This document shows, one piece after another, positions 33,619 to 42,124 of a stretch of DNA of 64,000 nucleotides. Made by a program: the position numbers and the translations under genes. Source of the DNA: Actinomycetota bacterium. Lineage in GTDB: Bacteria > Actinomycetota > UBA4738 > HRBIN12. Positions within the stretch are counted from its first letter, which is position 1, and every line of letters begins with the position of its first letter. The notes under the pieces are model-generated. The model worked only from the letters and a program-made list of their open reading frames with translations, made no database searches and was not told the DNA's origin. Where the stretch lies: positions 1 through 64,000 of the forward strand of contig DASQWI010000012.1 in NCBI GenBank assembly GCA_035640355.1, written 5' to 3'.

Positions 33619-35588
33619 GCCCGAGCCGAGTTCGGCACGACATGTCGCTCCTGACCGACCAGGACCTGTACCTGTTCAACGAGGGAACGCACGCGCGTCT
33701 GTTCGAGCGGCTGGGAGCGCATCCGACGCCAATCGACGGCGAGCCGGCGACGTACTTCGCGGTGTGGGCGCCGGGAGCGGGATCGGTATCGGTGATCGGT
33801 GACCACAACGGGTGGAACCGCACCGCCGACCCGCTTCGCCCTCGCGGTTCGAGCGGTATCTGGGAGGGGGTCGTCCCGGGGGCGACGCACGGCACGATCT
33901 ACAAGTTCCACGTCGCCTCGAGCGACGGCCGCTACCGAGTCGACAAGGGCGATCCGCTTGCGGCGTTCTGGGAGGTACCGCCGCGGACGGGAAGCGTGGT
34001 GTGGGACACGTCGTACGAGTGGCACGACGACGACTGGATGCGGGGTCGCCGCGTTGTCCAGGCCATCGACGCGCCGGCCGCCGTGTACGAGGTCCACCTC
34101 GGGTCATGGATGCGGGACGAAACCGGCCAGATGCTCGGCTATCGCGACACCGGACGTCGCCTCGCCGACCACGTCAAGTCGCTGAACTTCACGCATGTCG
34201 AGTTGCTCCCCGTGATGGAGCATCCGTTCTACGGGTCGTGGGGCTACCAGACGACGGGGTACTTCGCGCCCACGAGCCGGTATGGCGCGCCGCAGGACCT
34301 GATGGCGATGATCGACCTGCTGCATCGCGAGGGCATCGGCGTGATCCTGGACTGGGTGCCGTCGCATTTCGCCTCGGACGAGCACGGGCTGGCGTACTTC
34401 GACGGAACGCACCTGTACGAGCACGCCGACCCTCGTCAGGGGTTCCATCCGGACTGGGGGAGCTACATCTTCAACTACGGCCGGAACGAGGTGCGCTCCT
34501 TCCTGCTTTCGAGCGCGATGCACTGGCTCGAGCGGTACCACGCGGACGGTCTCCGCGTGGACGCCGTTGCGTCGATGCTCTACCTCGATTACTCGCGGCG
34601 CGAGGGAGAGTGGATACCGAACGAGCGCGGTGGGCGCGAGAACCTCCGGGCGGTCGAGTTCCTGCGCTCGATGAACACGACGCTCTACGGAGCACACCCC
34701 GACATCCAGACCATCGCGGAGGAGTCCACCGCGTGGCCGGGCGTCTCGACGCCTGTCGACGCCGGCGGCCTGGGGTTCGGATACAAGTGGGACATGGGGT
34801 GGATGCACGACACGCTGCTGTACTTGTCGAAGGATCCCGTCTACCGCACGCATCAGCACGACACGATCACGTTCCGGATGCTGTACGCGTTCGACGAGAA
34901 CTTCGTCCTGCCGCTCTCCCACGACGAGGTCGTCTACGGCAAGGGCTCGCTGCTGGCGAAGATGCCGGGCGACGACTGGCAGCGGTTCGCGAATCTCCGC
35001 CTGCTTTACGCGTATCAGTTCGCCCAGCCAGGGAAGAAGCTCCTGTTCATGGGCGGCGAGATCGCGCAGACCACCGAGTGGAACCACGAGTCCGGCCTGG
35101 ACTGGAGCCTCCTGCAGCGTGCGCCGCACGAGGGCGTGCGGCGCATGGTTGCAGACGTCGCCGCGCTGTATCGCGACGAGGCGGCGATGCACGAACTCGA
35201 CGCGAGCCCTGACGGGTTCGAGTGGGTGGACGCGTCGGATCGCGCCGCGAGCGTCATCTCCTTCCTTCGCAAGCCTCGGAGGGGACGGCCGGTCCTGTTC
35301 GTTGCGAACTTCACGCCGGTACCGCGGCACCGCTACCGGGTCGGCGTTCCGGTGGGTGGCCGGTGGCGAGAGGTGCTGAACACCGACGCCGAGACCTACG
35401 GCGGGAGCGGGCAGGGGAACTACGGCGGCTTGGAAGCAGACGATGTCGAGATGCACGGGCGGCCGCAGTCGCTGGCCCTCGTCCTGCCGCCCCTCGGTGC
35501 GGTCTTCCTCACGCCGGACGGGGGGTCGGGGGGCCCAAGAAGCGAGCGCGAAGGCGCGAGCGTTGGCCCCCCGGAGGAAGGGTCCTGA
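33615..35588 (+). CDS. glgB: 1,4-alpha-glucan branching enzyme
   Basis: A 657-residue GH13_9 enzyme that adds alpha-1,6 branches. An N-terminal CBM48 is visible (YFAVWAPGAGSVSVIGDHNGWN), then the barrel with VELLPVMEHPFYGSWGYQTTGYF, nucleophile in GLRVDAVASMLYLDYSR (near residue 310), acid/base in TIAEESTAWPG (near 367) and LPLSHDEVVYGKGSL (near 433). The C-terminal tail (GGSGGPRSEREGASVGPPEEGS) is low-complexity and encodes the hairpin before glgX. GTG 33615 overlaps the treS-mak stop (GTGA); ATG 33642 is an alternative start. Confidence 0.95.
   Translation: MSPSRVRHDMSLLTDQDLYLFNEGTHARLFERLGAHPTPIDGEPATYFAVWAPGAGSVSVIGDHNGWNRTADPLRPRGSSGIWEGVVPGATHGTIYKFHVASSDGRYRVDKGDPLAAFWEVPPRTGSVVWDTSYEWHDDDWMRGRRVVQAIDAPAAVYEVHLGSWMRDETGQMLGYRDTGRRLADHVKSLNFTHVELLPVMEHPFYGSWGYQTTGYFAPTSRYGAPQDLMAMIDLLHREGIGVILDWVPSHFASDEHGLAYFDGTHLYEHADPRQGFHPDWGSYIFNYGRNEVRSFLLSSAMHWLERYHADGLRVDAVASMLYLDYSRREGEWIPNERGGRENLRAVEFLRSMNTTLYGAHPDIQTIAEESTAWPGVSTPVDAGGLGFGYKWDMGWMHDTLLYLSKDPVYRTHQHDTITFRMLYAFDENFVLPLSHDEVVYGKGSLLAKMPGDDWQRFANLRLLYAYQFAQPGKKLLFMGGEIAQTTEWNHESGLDWSLLQRAPHEGVRRMVADVAALYRDEAAMHELDASPDGFEWVDASDRAASVISFLRKPRRGRPVLFVANFTPVPRHRYRVGVPVGGRWREVLNTDAETYGGSGQGNYGGLEADDVEMHGRPQSLALVLPPLGAVFLTPDGGSGGPRSEREGASVGPPEEGS
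35528..35572 (+). promoter_or_regulatory. Hairpin at the glgB/glgX junction, next to the glgX ribosome site
   Basis: GGGGGGCCCAA (35528-35538) can pair with TTGGCCCCCC (35563-35572) with one bulged C. The loop holds a further CGCG/CGCG pair. The 3' arm ends directly before the GGAGG of glgX (35573-35577), so folding could limit glgX initiation unless ribosomes finishing glgB open it. Inference from sequence only. Confidence 0.45.
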
Positions 35589-37726
35589 CCTCGCGCGTCT
35601 GGCCCGGTTCGCCTTCGCCGCTCGGCGCGACGTGGGACGGCGAGGGAGTGAACTTCGCACTCTTTTCAGAGCACGCGACGGCGGTCGAGCTCTGCCTGTT
35701 CGAGCGACCGGACGATGCCGCCGAGTCCCAGCGCATCCAGCTGCGCGAACGCACGGATCTCGTATGGCACGCGTATCTGCCCGACGCGCGTCCGGGGACC
35801 CTGTACGGGTTCCGCGTTCACGGGGCGTACGCGCCGCAGGAGGGGCACCGCTTCAACCCGAACAAGCTGCTGATCTGCCCGTACGCGAAGGCGATCACCG
35901 GCACGATCGACTGGGACGACTCGCTCTACGGCTACCGGATCGGCGATCCCGAAGAGGACCTCGCCTTCGACGACCGCAATAGCGCCGGCCACATGCCGAA
36001 GGGCGTCGTCGTGGACACGGCGTTCACGTGGGGCGACGACCGGGCGCCGGACACACCGTGGAATCGAACCGTGATCTACGAGTGTCACGTCCGCGGCATG
36101 ACGATGCGCCACCCCGACGTGCCCCCCGAGCTGCGTGGGACGTTCCTGGGTATGGCGTCCGATCCGATCCTCGACCATCTGCTCTCGCTCGGCGTCACCG
36201 CTGTCGAGGTCCTCCCGGTCCATCAGTTCGTCAGCGAGCGGGCGCTCATCCATCGGGGCCTGGCGAACTACTGGGGGTACAACTCGATCGGCTTCTTCTC
36301 ACCGCATGTCGCGTACGCGACCGGCGGCGGGGGACAGCAGGTCGACGAGTTCAAGTCGATGGTGAAAGCGCTCCACAAGGTGGGCATCGAGGTCATCCTC
36401 GACGTGGTCTACAACCACACCGGCGAGGGGAACCATCTCGGACCGACGCTATCGCTGCGCGGGATCGACAACGACGCGTACTACCGGCTGGAGCCGAACG
36501 ACCGCCGCCGCTACATGGACTTCACCGGCACCGGCAACAGCTTGAACATGATCCACCCGCGAACGATGCAGATGATCATGGACAGCCTCCGCTACTGGAT
36601 CGGCGACATGCACGTCGACGGGTTCCGGTTCGACCTGGCACCGGTGCTCGCGCGGGAGCTCTACGAGGTGAACCGGCTGGGGACGTTCTTCGACATCATC
36701 CAGCAGGACCCGGTGATCGGCCAGGTGAAGCTCATCGCGGAGCCGTGGGACCTCGGGGAGGGCGGGTATCAGGTCGGCAACTTCCCGACGGGCTGGGCGG
36801 AGTGGAACGGGAGGTACCGTGACTGCGTTCGCAGGTTCTGGCGCGGTGACCAGGGGCAGGTGCCCGAGCTCGCCTCTCGATTGTCCGGCTCCAGCGATCT
36901 GTACGCCGCGAGTGGTCGTCGCACCTACGCGAGCGTGAACTTCGTCACCGCGCACGACGGGTTCACGCTCCACGACCTGGTGACGTACGAGCGCAAGCAC
37001 AACGAGATGAACGGCGAAGCGAACCGCGACGGCACCGACGCCAATTACAGCCGGAACTGGGGCGCGGAAGGCGAGACAGAATCGGCGCGGATCAACGCCA
37101 CGCGCGAACGCATGAAGCGGAACTTCCTCAGCACGCTGATCCTGTCGCAGGGCGTGACGATGCTCCTCGCCGGCGACGAGATGGGCCGCACGCAACAGGG
37201 AAACAACAACGCGTATGCCCTCGACAACGAGATCTCATGGGTGGCGTGGGATCTGTCTTCCGAGGACAGAGCGCTCCTCGCCTTCACCCGCGAGCTCCTG
37301 GGGATCTTCCGGTCGAACGCGGTGCTTCGTCGGCGAACGTTCCTCACCGGACGGCCGCTTCCCGGCGGTGAGGCGAAGGACCTGTCGTGGCTCCGTCCCG
37401 ACGGCACCGAGATGACCCAGGGCGATTGGGATGACCACTCGAACCAGGTGCTCGGGATGCTGCTGCACGGCAGAGCGACCGACGAGGTGGACGAACGCGG
37501 ACGCCCCATCTTCGGGAACACCATCCTCATGCTGCTGAACGCGGGGACGAGGTCACGCGCGTTCGCCATGCCACGGATCGAGGACGAACAAGGTGAATGG
37601 CGCGTTCTGATCAACACGGCGCAACCGGGCCGACCTCTCGAGCGGGGGAAGCGGGTCAACGTCAACGTCGTCGCGCACTCCCTGATGTTTCTCAGGTACG
37701 AGAAGCATCGACGCGACGCCTCGTAG
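35585..37726 (+). CDS. glgX: Glycogen debranching enzyme (isoamylase type)
   Basis: A GH13_11 enzyme of about 713 residues, which hydrolyses alpha-1,6 branches. The N-terminus SRVWPGSPSPLGATWDGEG is the family start, the CBM48 follows, and the barrel has NRTVIYECHVRGMTMRH, VIYNHT-like VVYNHTGEGNHLGPT, the nucleophile in GFRFDLAPVLARE (near residue 344), LIAEPWDLGEGGYQVGNFP (acid/base near 384) and TAHDGFTLHDL (near 455). No ATG, GTG or TTG exists near the family start. CTG 35585 lies 7 nt after GGAGG and overlaps the glgB stop as CTGA, just as the other junctions of this operon overlap as GTGA or TGATG. I take CTG as the start. Confidence 0.93.
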   Translation: MTSRVWPGSPSPLGATWDGEGVNFALFSEHATAVELCLFERPDDAAESQRIQLRERTDLVWHAYLPDARPGTLYGFRVHGAYAPQEGHRFNPNKLLICPYAKAITGTIDWDDSLYGYRIGDPEEDLAFDDRNSAGHMPKGVVVDTAFTWGDDRAPDTPWNRTVIYECHVRGMTMRHPDVPPELRGTFLGMASDPILDHLLSLGVTAVEVLPVHQFVSERALIHRGLANYWGYNSIGFFSPHVAYATGGGGQQVDEFKSMVKALHKVGIEVILDVVYNHTGEGNHLGPTLSLRGIDNDAYYRLEPNDRRRYMDFTGTGNSLNMIHPRTMQMIMDSLRYWIGDMHVDGFRFDLAPVLARELYEVNRLGTFFDIIQQDPVIGQVKLIAEPWDLGEGGYQVGNFPTGWAEWNGRYRDCVRRFWRGDQGQVPELASRLSGSSDLYAASGRRTYASVNFVTAHDGFTLHDLVTYERKHNEMNGEANRDGTDANYSRNWGAEGETESARINATRERMKRNFLSTLILSQGVTMLLAGDEMGRTQQGNNNAYALDNEISWVAWDLSSEDRALLAFTRELLGIFRSNAVLRRRTFLTGRPLPGGEAKDLSWLRPDGTEMTQGDWDDHSNQVLGMLLHGRATDEVDERGRPIFGNTILMLLNAGTRSRAFAMPRIEDEQGEWRVLINTAQPGRPLERGKRVNVNVVAHSLMFLRYEKHRRDAS

Positions 37727-37727
37727 G

Positions 37728-39296
37728 ATGAGGCCAATGACGCATTCGGTCGGCTCCTTCGTCGACGGCAGATGGGTCCAAGATGCGCCGGGTGGAACCC
37801 TCGACATCCGTAACCCCGCGCGGCTCGACGAGAGGGTCGCCGAAGCACGTTTCAGTGACGCGACGTCGTTCGTCCAGGCATGCCGTGCCGCTCGAGAGGC
37901 GCAGATGGCGTGGGCGCGCGTGCCGGCGCCCGTTCGCGGGCGCGCCATCCAACAGCTCGGCCGGCTCGTCGAGGAGAACGCAGAGGCGTTGGCGCGGATC
38001 ATGACGCGCGAGATCGGAAAGCCGATCAAGGAGTCGCGCGGCTCGGTTCAGGAAGTCATCGACACGTGCAACTTCTTCGTCTCGGAAGGGCGCCGCCTCT
38101 ACGGGATGACGGTGCCGAGTGAGCTGCCGGACAAACAGCTGTTCACGTTCCGGAACCCAGTCGGCGTGGCGGCGATCGTCACCGCGGGGAACTTCCCGGT
38201 CGCCGTTCCCTCCTGGTATCTCGTGCCGGCGCTGCTGTGCGGGAACGCCGTGGTGTGGAAGCCGGCCGAATATGCGCCGGCCACGTCGCAGGCGCTCGCG
38301 GAGCTATTCGCACACGCCGGCTTCCCGGCGGGCGTGTTCAACATGGTGCTCGCGGACGGCGCCACGACGTTCGAAGGACTCGAGCGTGCCCTCGGCGAGG
38401 GGCTCGTCGACAAGGTCGGGTTCACCGGCTCGACGGAAGTGGGAGGGCGGCTCGGAGAGCTGTGTGGTCGGCACCTTCAGTCGCCGACCCTGGAGCTGGG
38501 CGGGAAGAACCCCCTCCTCGTGATGCATGACGCAGACCTCGACCTCGCCGTCGAGGGCGCGCTGTTCAGCGGGTTCGGCACGGCGGGACAGCGGTGCACA
38601 TCGCTCGGCACCGTCATCGTTGATCGCTCGGTGCACGACGAGTTCCTGTCGCGGTTCGCTCGCGCGGTCGAGACGGCGGCGATCGGCGACCCGTTCGAAG
38701 ACGTGCTGTACGGACCGATGATGAGCTCGCGCTTCTGCGACCGATTCCTCGGGTGGCTCGACTGGGTGCAGCCGCACCACGACCTGTACGGCTCGAGCGG
38801 GACGGGCCGGATCTCGGGTGAGAGCCCTCGCGACGCGTTCGTCGGCGACCCCGACGCCGGCCTCTTCGTTCATCCCACGATCGTCGATGGCGTGACGATG
38901 GAGGACGACCTGTACAAACAGGAGACGTTCGGCCCGATCGTCGGCGTGGCGTCGTTCGACGGCTTCGACCAGGCGCTGGCGCTCGCGAACGGGCACGGCT
39001 ACGGGCTGTCGGCATCGATCTACACGAACGACCCGAAGAACGTGTTCCGGTTCCGCGAGCGGATCTCGGCCGGCATGGTGAGCGTGAACAACTCGACAAC
39101 CGGCGCCGAAGCGCACCTGCCGTTCGGCGGCAACGGGAGGAGCGGGAACGGTTCGCGCCAGTCGGGCGTGTGGGTGCTCGACCAGTTCACGCGGTGGCAA
39201 GCGATGAACTGGGATTACAGCGGACGACTGCAGAAGGCCCAGATGGACGTGCCGGAGCTCTCGGCGGATCTCACGTTCCGGCTCGGCGAGCCGTAG
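37728..39296 (+). CDS. Aldehyde dehydrogenase family protein
   Basis: A 522-residue NAD(P)-dependent aldehyde dehydrogenase. General base in LELGGKNPLL, catalytic cysteine in GTAGQRCTSLGTVIV, and C-terminal HLPFGGNGRSGNGSR. The pattern VTAGNFPVAVPSWYLVPALLCGNAVVWKP and GQRCTSLGT recall ALDH7/alpha-aminoadipic semialdehyde dehydrogenase-like and related bacterial groups; the substrate is uncertain. It starts 1 nt after glgX (ATG 37728; ATG 37737 is nearly as good), so it may be read from the glgE operon, but nothing ties it to glucan metabolism. Its stop touches the next ATG. Confidence 0.88.
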   Translation: MRPMTHSVGSFVDGRWVQDAPGGTLDIRNPARLDERVAEARFSDATSFVQACRAAREAQMAWARVPAPVRGRAIQQLGRLVEENAEALARIMTREIGKPIKESRGSVQEVIDTCNFFVSEGRRLYGMTVPSELPDKQLFTFRNPVGVAAIVTAGNFPVAVPSWYLVPALLCGNAVVWKPAEYAPATSQALAELFAHAGFPAGVFNMVLADGATTFEGLERALGEGLVDKVGFTGSTEVGGRLGELCGRHLQSPTLELGGKNPLLVMHDADLDLAVEGALFSGFGTAGQRCTSLGTVIVDRSVHDEFLSRFARAVETAAIGDPFEDVLYGPMMSSRFCDRFLGWLDWVQPHHDLYGSSGTGRISGESPRDAFVGDPDAGLFVHPTIVDGVTMEDDLYKQETFGPIVGVASFDGFDQALALANGHGYGLSASIYTNDPKNVFRFRERISAGMVSVNNSTTGAEAHLPFGGNGRSGNGSRQSGVWVLDQFTRWQAMNWDYSGRLQKAQMDVPELSADLTFRLGEP

Positions 39297-40529
39297 ATGC
39301 CGGATACGACGCTCATCCGCGCGGGACGACTCGTCGACGTTCTCGAAGGAAACGTGAAGCGGGCGCAGGTGATCTCGGTTCGCGATCAGCGTATCGAGTC
39401 GATCGAACCGGACGGCGGGATGCAAGGAACACGTGTCGTCGATCTGTCGCAGTTCACGGTCCTGCCCGGACTCATCGATTGTCACGCGCACCTGATCGGT
39501 GAGCTCGAGACCGGCCACGGGTACGCCGCGCTGTTGCAGCGCAGCGGAGCGCAGGAGGCCCTCTCCGGGGTTCGCAACGCGCGCGACACGCTCATGGCCG
39601 GCTTTACCAGTGTTCGCGACATCGGCACGTTCCGGGCGTTCGTCGACGTGGCGTTGCGCGACGCGATCGATCGGGGCGACGTGCTCGGGCCGCGAATGAT
39701 GTGCGCAGGTGCGTACGTGACCTGCTCGGGCGGCGGCGGCGACCTGACGGGGCTGCCACCCGACGTAGACGCGATCGTCCCGCGCGATCTGCGGTTCGGC
39801 GTGGCGAACTCGGCGGATGAAGTTCGAAGCGCGGTGCGGCGGATCCTCCACGGCAGCGCCGACTTCATCAAGGTCATCGCGACCGGCGCGGTGCTGACGG
39901 AAGGGACGGTTCCCGGTGCGCCGGAGTTCAGCGAAGAAGAGCTCCGTGCGGCGGTCGAGGAGGCGGCGCTGTACGACACACACGTCGCGGCTCACGCCCA
40001 CGGCGCGGAGGGGATCAAGCGTGCCGTTCGCGCCGGTGCGCGGTCGATCGAACACGGCTCCCTGATGGACGACGAAGCGATCTCGTTGATGGAGGGCGCC
40101 GGCGCATATCTCGTCGCCGACGTGTGGAACGGTGACTGGATCGCACAACAGGGTCACGCGAACGGGTGGTCCTCCGAAGTGCTGCGCAAGAACGACGAGA
40201 CGACCGAGGCGCAGCGGCAGGGGTTCGCGAAGTGTGTCGACGCCGGCGTCAAGATCGCGTTCGGGACGGACAGCGGTGTGTACCCACACGCGATGGCCGC
40301 GAAGCAGTTCGCCTACATGGTGAAGTTCGGCATGACGCCGATGCAGGCCGTGCAGAGCGCAACCGTTGTTGCCGCGGACCTGATGGGATGGCGCGATCGC
40401 GTCGGATCGATCGAGCCGGGGCTGTTCGCTGACGTGATGGCGGTGGCGGGCGACCCACTCGAGGACGTGGACGTGTTGACCGACGTCCGGTTCGTCATGA
40501 AGGGCGGCGAGATCGTCAAAGGCGCCTGA
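39297..40529 (+). CDS. Metal-dependent amidohydrolase (imidazolonepropionase/Xaa-Pro dipeptidase-like)
   Basis: A 410-residue amidohydrolase-superfamily protein. The HxH metal site is in LPGLIDCHAHLIGE, the bridging lysine probably in ADFIKVIATGAV, further ligand histidines in HVAAHAHGAEG and SIEHGSLMDDE, and the catalytic aspartate in IAFGTDSGVYPHAM. The end has the small beta-domain GLFADVMAVAGDPLEDVDVL. Closest relatives by motif are Sgx9260/Cc2672-type carboxypeptidases and prolidases that hydrolyse N-acyl or dipeptide bonds. It follows the aldehyde dehydrogenase without a gap, which suggests one degradation pathway for an amide or amine compound. Confidence 0.85.
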   Translation: MPDTTLIRAGRLVDVLEGNVKRAQVISVRDQRIESIEPDGGMQGTRVVDLSQFTVLPGLIDCHAHLIGELETGHGYAALLQRSGAQEALSGVRNARDTLMAGFTSVRDIGTFRAFVDVALRDAIDRGDVLGPRMMCAGAYVTCSGGGGDLTGLPPDVDAIVPRDLRFGVANSADEVRSAVRRILHGSADFIKVIATGAVLTEGTVPGAPEFSEEELRAAVEEAALYDTHVAAHAHGAEGIKRAVRAGARSIEHGSLMDDEAISLMEGAGAYLVADVWNGDWIAQQGHANGWSSEVLRKNDETTEAQRQGFAKCVDAGVKIAFGTDSGVYPHAMAAKQFAYMVKFGMTPMQAVQSATVVAADLMGWRDRVGSIEPGLFADVMAVAGDPLEDVDVLTDVRFVMKGGEIVKGA

Positions 40530-40551
40530 CGCGTTCGCCCGGCCGTCTCGG

Positions 40552-40557
40552 TAGGCT
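40552..40557 (+). promoter_or_regulatory. TAGGCT -10-like box for the zinc-ribbon protein
   Basis: A TAnnnT hexamer about 30 nt upstream of ATG 40588, leaving a short leader with the ribosome site GAAGGAG. Confidence 0.35.
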
Positions 40558-40587
40558 TGCCTCCCGTCCCTGCCGAAGGAGCGTTCC

Positions 40588-41247
40588 ATGAAAACGTGCC
40601 CGTACTGCGCGGAGGAGATCAAGGACGCCGCGATCCGATGCCGTTGGTGTCTAACGTGGCTGGTCGACGAGATCCCGGCGGGGGCCGAGGGTGCGCGCCC
40701 CAAGATGGAAGAGCGAAGAAGCGGGCTGAAGGATGTGCTGAGGCCGGCGCCGCAAACGACGGTGGTCGTTCAGCCGGTACCGGCGGAGCGTGCCACGCAG
40801 CCCGCCGCGGCCGAGGCGAGACCACCTCAGCCGACGCCGGCTGCGGCGGTACCCGCAGCGCAAGTCCCCACGCCGCAGCCCACGAGCGTCCCCACGCCGG
40901 TGGCTGACTCTTCCGCGGCCCCGGCATCTCAGACGTCATCGCAATCGCAGCCACCGACAGCAGAGCAACCCCCTGCGGCGCAAGACGCGCCAGCAGGCGC
41001 GCAGACCGCAGCGGCTGCCCAGACGGCGCGGCCGACGTCCGACGTCAAGATCGAGTTCACCCACACGGGATCGCAATATCTGCTCGGCTACGGCGCCGAT
41101 TACTTCGGGATCTGGGACAGAAACGCGCCGCAGCAGCCGGTCGAGCGCTTCCCGCGCAACGACCAAGGATGGGTAACCGCGTGGCAGCGGTACGTCTCGA
41201 TGGAAAAGAACTGGATGGACCTCCGGAGCGGCCAGAAGTCGAGCTGA
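40588..41247 (+). CDS. Zinc-ribbon protein with a long Pro/Ala/Gln-rich linker
   Basis: A 219-residue protein of unknown function. The N-terminus is a compact zinc ribbon (KTCPYCAEEIKDAAIRCRWC, two CxxC pairs). Residues about 50-150 are a low-complexity, disordered Pro/Ala/Thr/Gln linker. The last 65 residues form a small conserved-looking domain: FTHTGSQYLLGYGADYFGIWD, then ERFPRNDQGWVTAWQRYVSME. Proteins with this layout occur in actinobacteria, where the C-terminal module resembles a small beta fold with aromatic residues. No membrane segment is visible. A good ribosome site precedes ATG 40588. It stands alone before tRNA-Gly. Confidence 0.7.
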   Translation: MKTCPYCAEEIKDAAIRCRWCLTWLVDEIPAGAEGARPKMEERRSGLKDVLRPAPQTTVVVQPVPAERATQPAAAEARPPQPTPAAAVPAAQVPTPQPTSVPTPVADSSAAPASQTSSQSQPPTAEQPPAAQDAPAGAQTAAAAQTARPTSDVKIEFTHTGSQYLLGYGADYFGIWDRNAPQQPVERFPRNDQGWVTAWQRYVSMEKNWMDLRSGQKSS

Positions 41248-41290
41248 GGAGCGCGAGGCGTCAGATCCCGCTGCTACGCTTCGAATGCAC

Positions 41291-41364
<74 letters not shown>

Positions 41365-41418
41365 CAGTCAAGAGGGGGCCACCACTCTCCTCGTTGATCG
41401 GGCAGGTCGTCAGCTAAC

Positions 41419-41433
41419 GATCCCTTCGGGATC
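41419..41433. terminator. Short hairpin between tRNA-Gly and the CGNR gene
   Basis: GATCCC-TTC-GGGATC, a 6-bp stem with a stable TTC loop, between two convergent genes. It could end transcription in both directions, but it has no T-run and the stem is short. Confidence 0.35.
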
Positions 41434-41452
41434 AGGCGTCGTTCCTGTCAGG

Positions 41453-42064
41453 TCACATCCGGCGGGCCGACTTGTCGCTGGCCTTCCGACGGCGGTACGT
41501 GCGGTTCTTCTTCCGGTTTCCACAGATCGACATCGCGCACCAGCTGCCGGAGCGGTTCTTCGATCGGTCGTAGAACGCCCAGCCGCACTGCCGGCAGCTC
41601 TTGAGCCTCCCGAATGTTTCGGCCATCTGCGCCTCGAAGACGATCGTCAGCAGGCGCGCGATCGAACCGTCCACACCGGATCCCGTGGGCTCGAGTGTCA
41701 TCCCTCCGTGCCGATCGAAGCTGAAGCGAGACACTGCCTCGCCCTCGCGGACGAGCACGATGAGATCACCGTCCCCGAGCGCGGCGCCGTCCCGGTTCAC
41801 GTCGGCGAGCGCATGCAGAGACTCCCGAAGCCGAACCAGTCGGACACGTTCGGACTCCGTGAGCGTGGCATCGGGCTGGAGGAGGCCCCACCGGACGAGC
41901 CATGCTTTGGCCTTCTCGGGGGTACCGAGGCGATCCCATTCCGTTGAGAACTCGTGATTCCACGAGTTGATGAACTTCTGAACGAGATGAAGCCCCTCCG
42001 GCGCCGTGGGCCGGTAGCCGGGCTCGAGATCTTCCCCGAGACGCCGCTTCTCTGCCTCGTTCAT
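41453..42064 (-). CDS. CGNR zinc-finger regulator (ABATE domain protein)
   Basis: A 203-residue protein with the two-part layout of this family. An N-terminal ABATE domain holds INSWNHEFSTEWDRLGTPEKA and runs to about residue 150. A C-terminal zinc finger of the CGNR type follows: CRQCGWAFYDRSKNRSG, WCAMSICGNRKKNRTYRRRK. Such proteins are presumed stress-induced transcription regulators. A TAGAAT -10-like box lies on the minus strand around 42079-42084, 12-15 nt before the ATG. The gene is divergent from an uncharacterised lipoprotein gene, and the 60-bp gap holds promoters for both. Confidence 0.85.
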   Translation of the reverse strand: MNEAEKRRLGEDLEPGYRPTAPEGLHLVQKFINSWNHEFSTEWDRLGTPEKAKAWLVRWGLLQPDATLTESERVRLVRLRESLHALADVNRDGAALGDGDLIVLVREGEAVSRFSFDRHGGMTLEPTGSGVDGSIARLLTIVFEAQMAETFGRLKSCRQCGWAFYDRSKNRSGSWCAMSICGNRKKNRTYRRRKASDKSARRM

Positions 42065-42084
42065 GCCACGACCGGCATTCTATT

Positions 42085-42113
42085 TTGACAGGTTACCGAG
42101 ACCACCATAAGCT
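42085..42113 (+). promoter_or_regulatory. Promoter for the lipoprotein gene
   Basis: TTGACA (42085-42090), 17-nt spacer, TAAGCT (42108-42113). Transcription would begin near 42120, a few bases before ATG 42125. The -35 element overlaps the -10 region of the divergent CGNR gene, so the two promoters probably compete. Confidence 0.5.
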
Positions 42114-42124
42114 GAATGACGGTT

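Noticed and set aside
35222-35584. An upstream ATG/GTG-initiated extension of glgX
   Set aside because: It would overlap 360 bp of glgB in another frame and add sequence unlike any debranching enzyme N-terminus. The conserved start lies at 35585.
38304-40703. A 799-codon open frame on the minus strand
   Set aside because: It is antisense to the second aldehyde dehydrogenase and the amidohydrolase, both with intact active sites. No recognisable domain is encoded.
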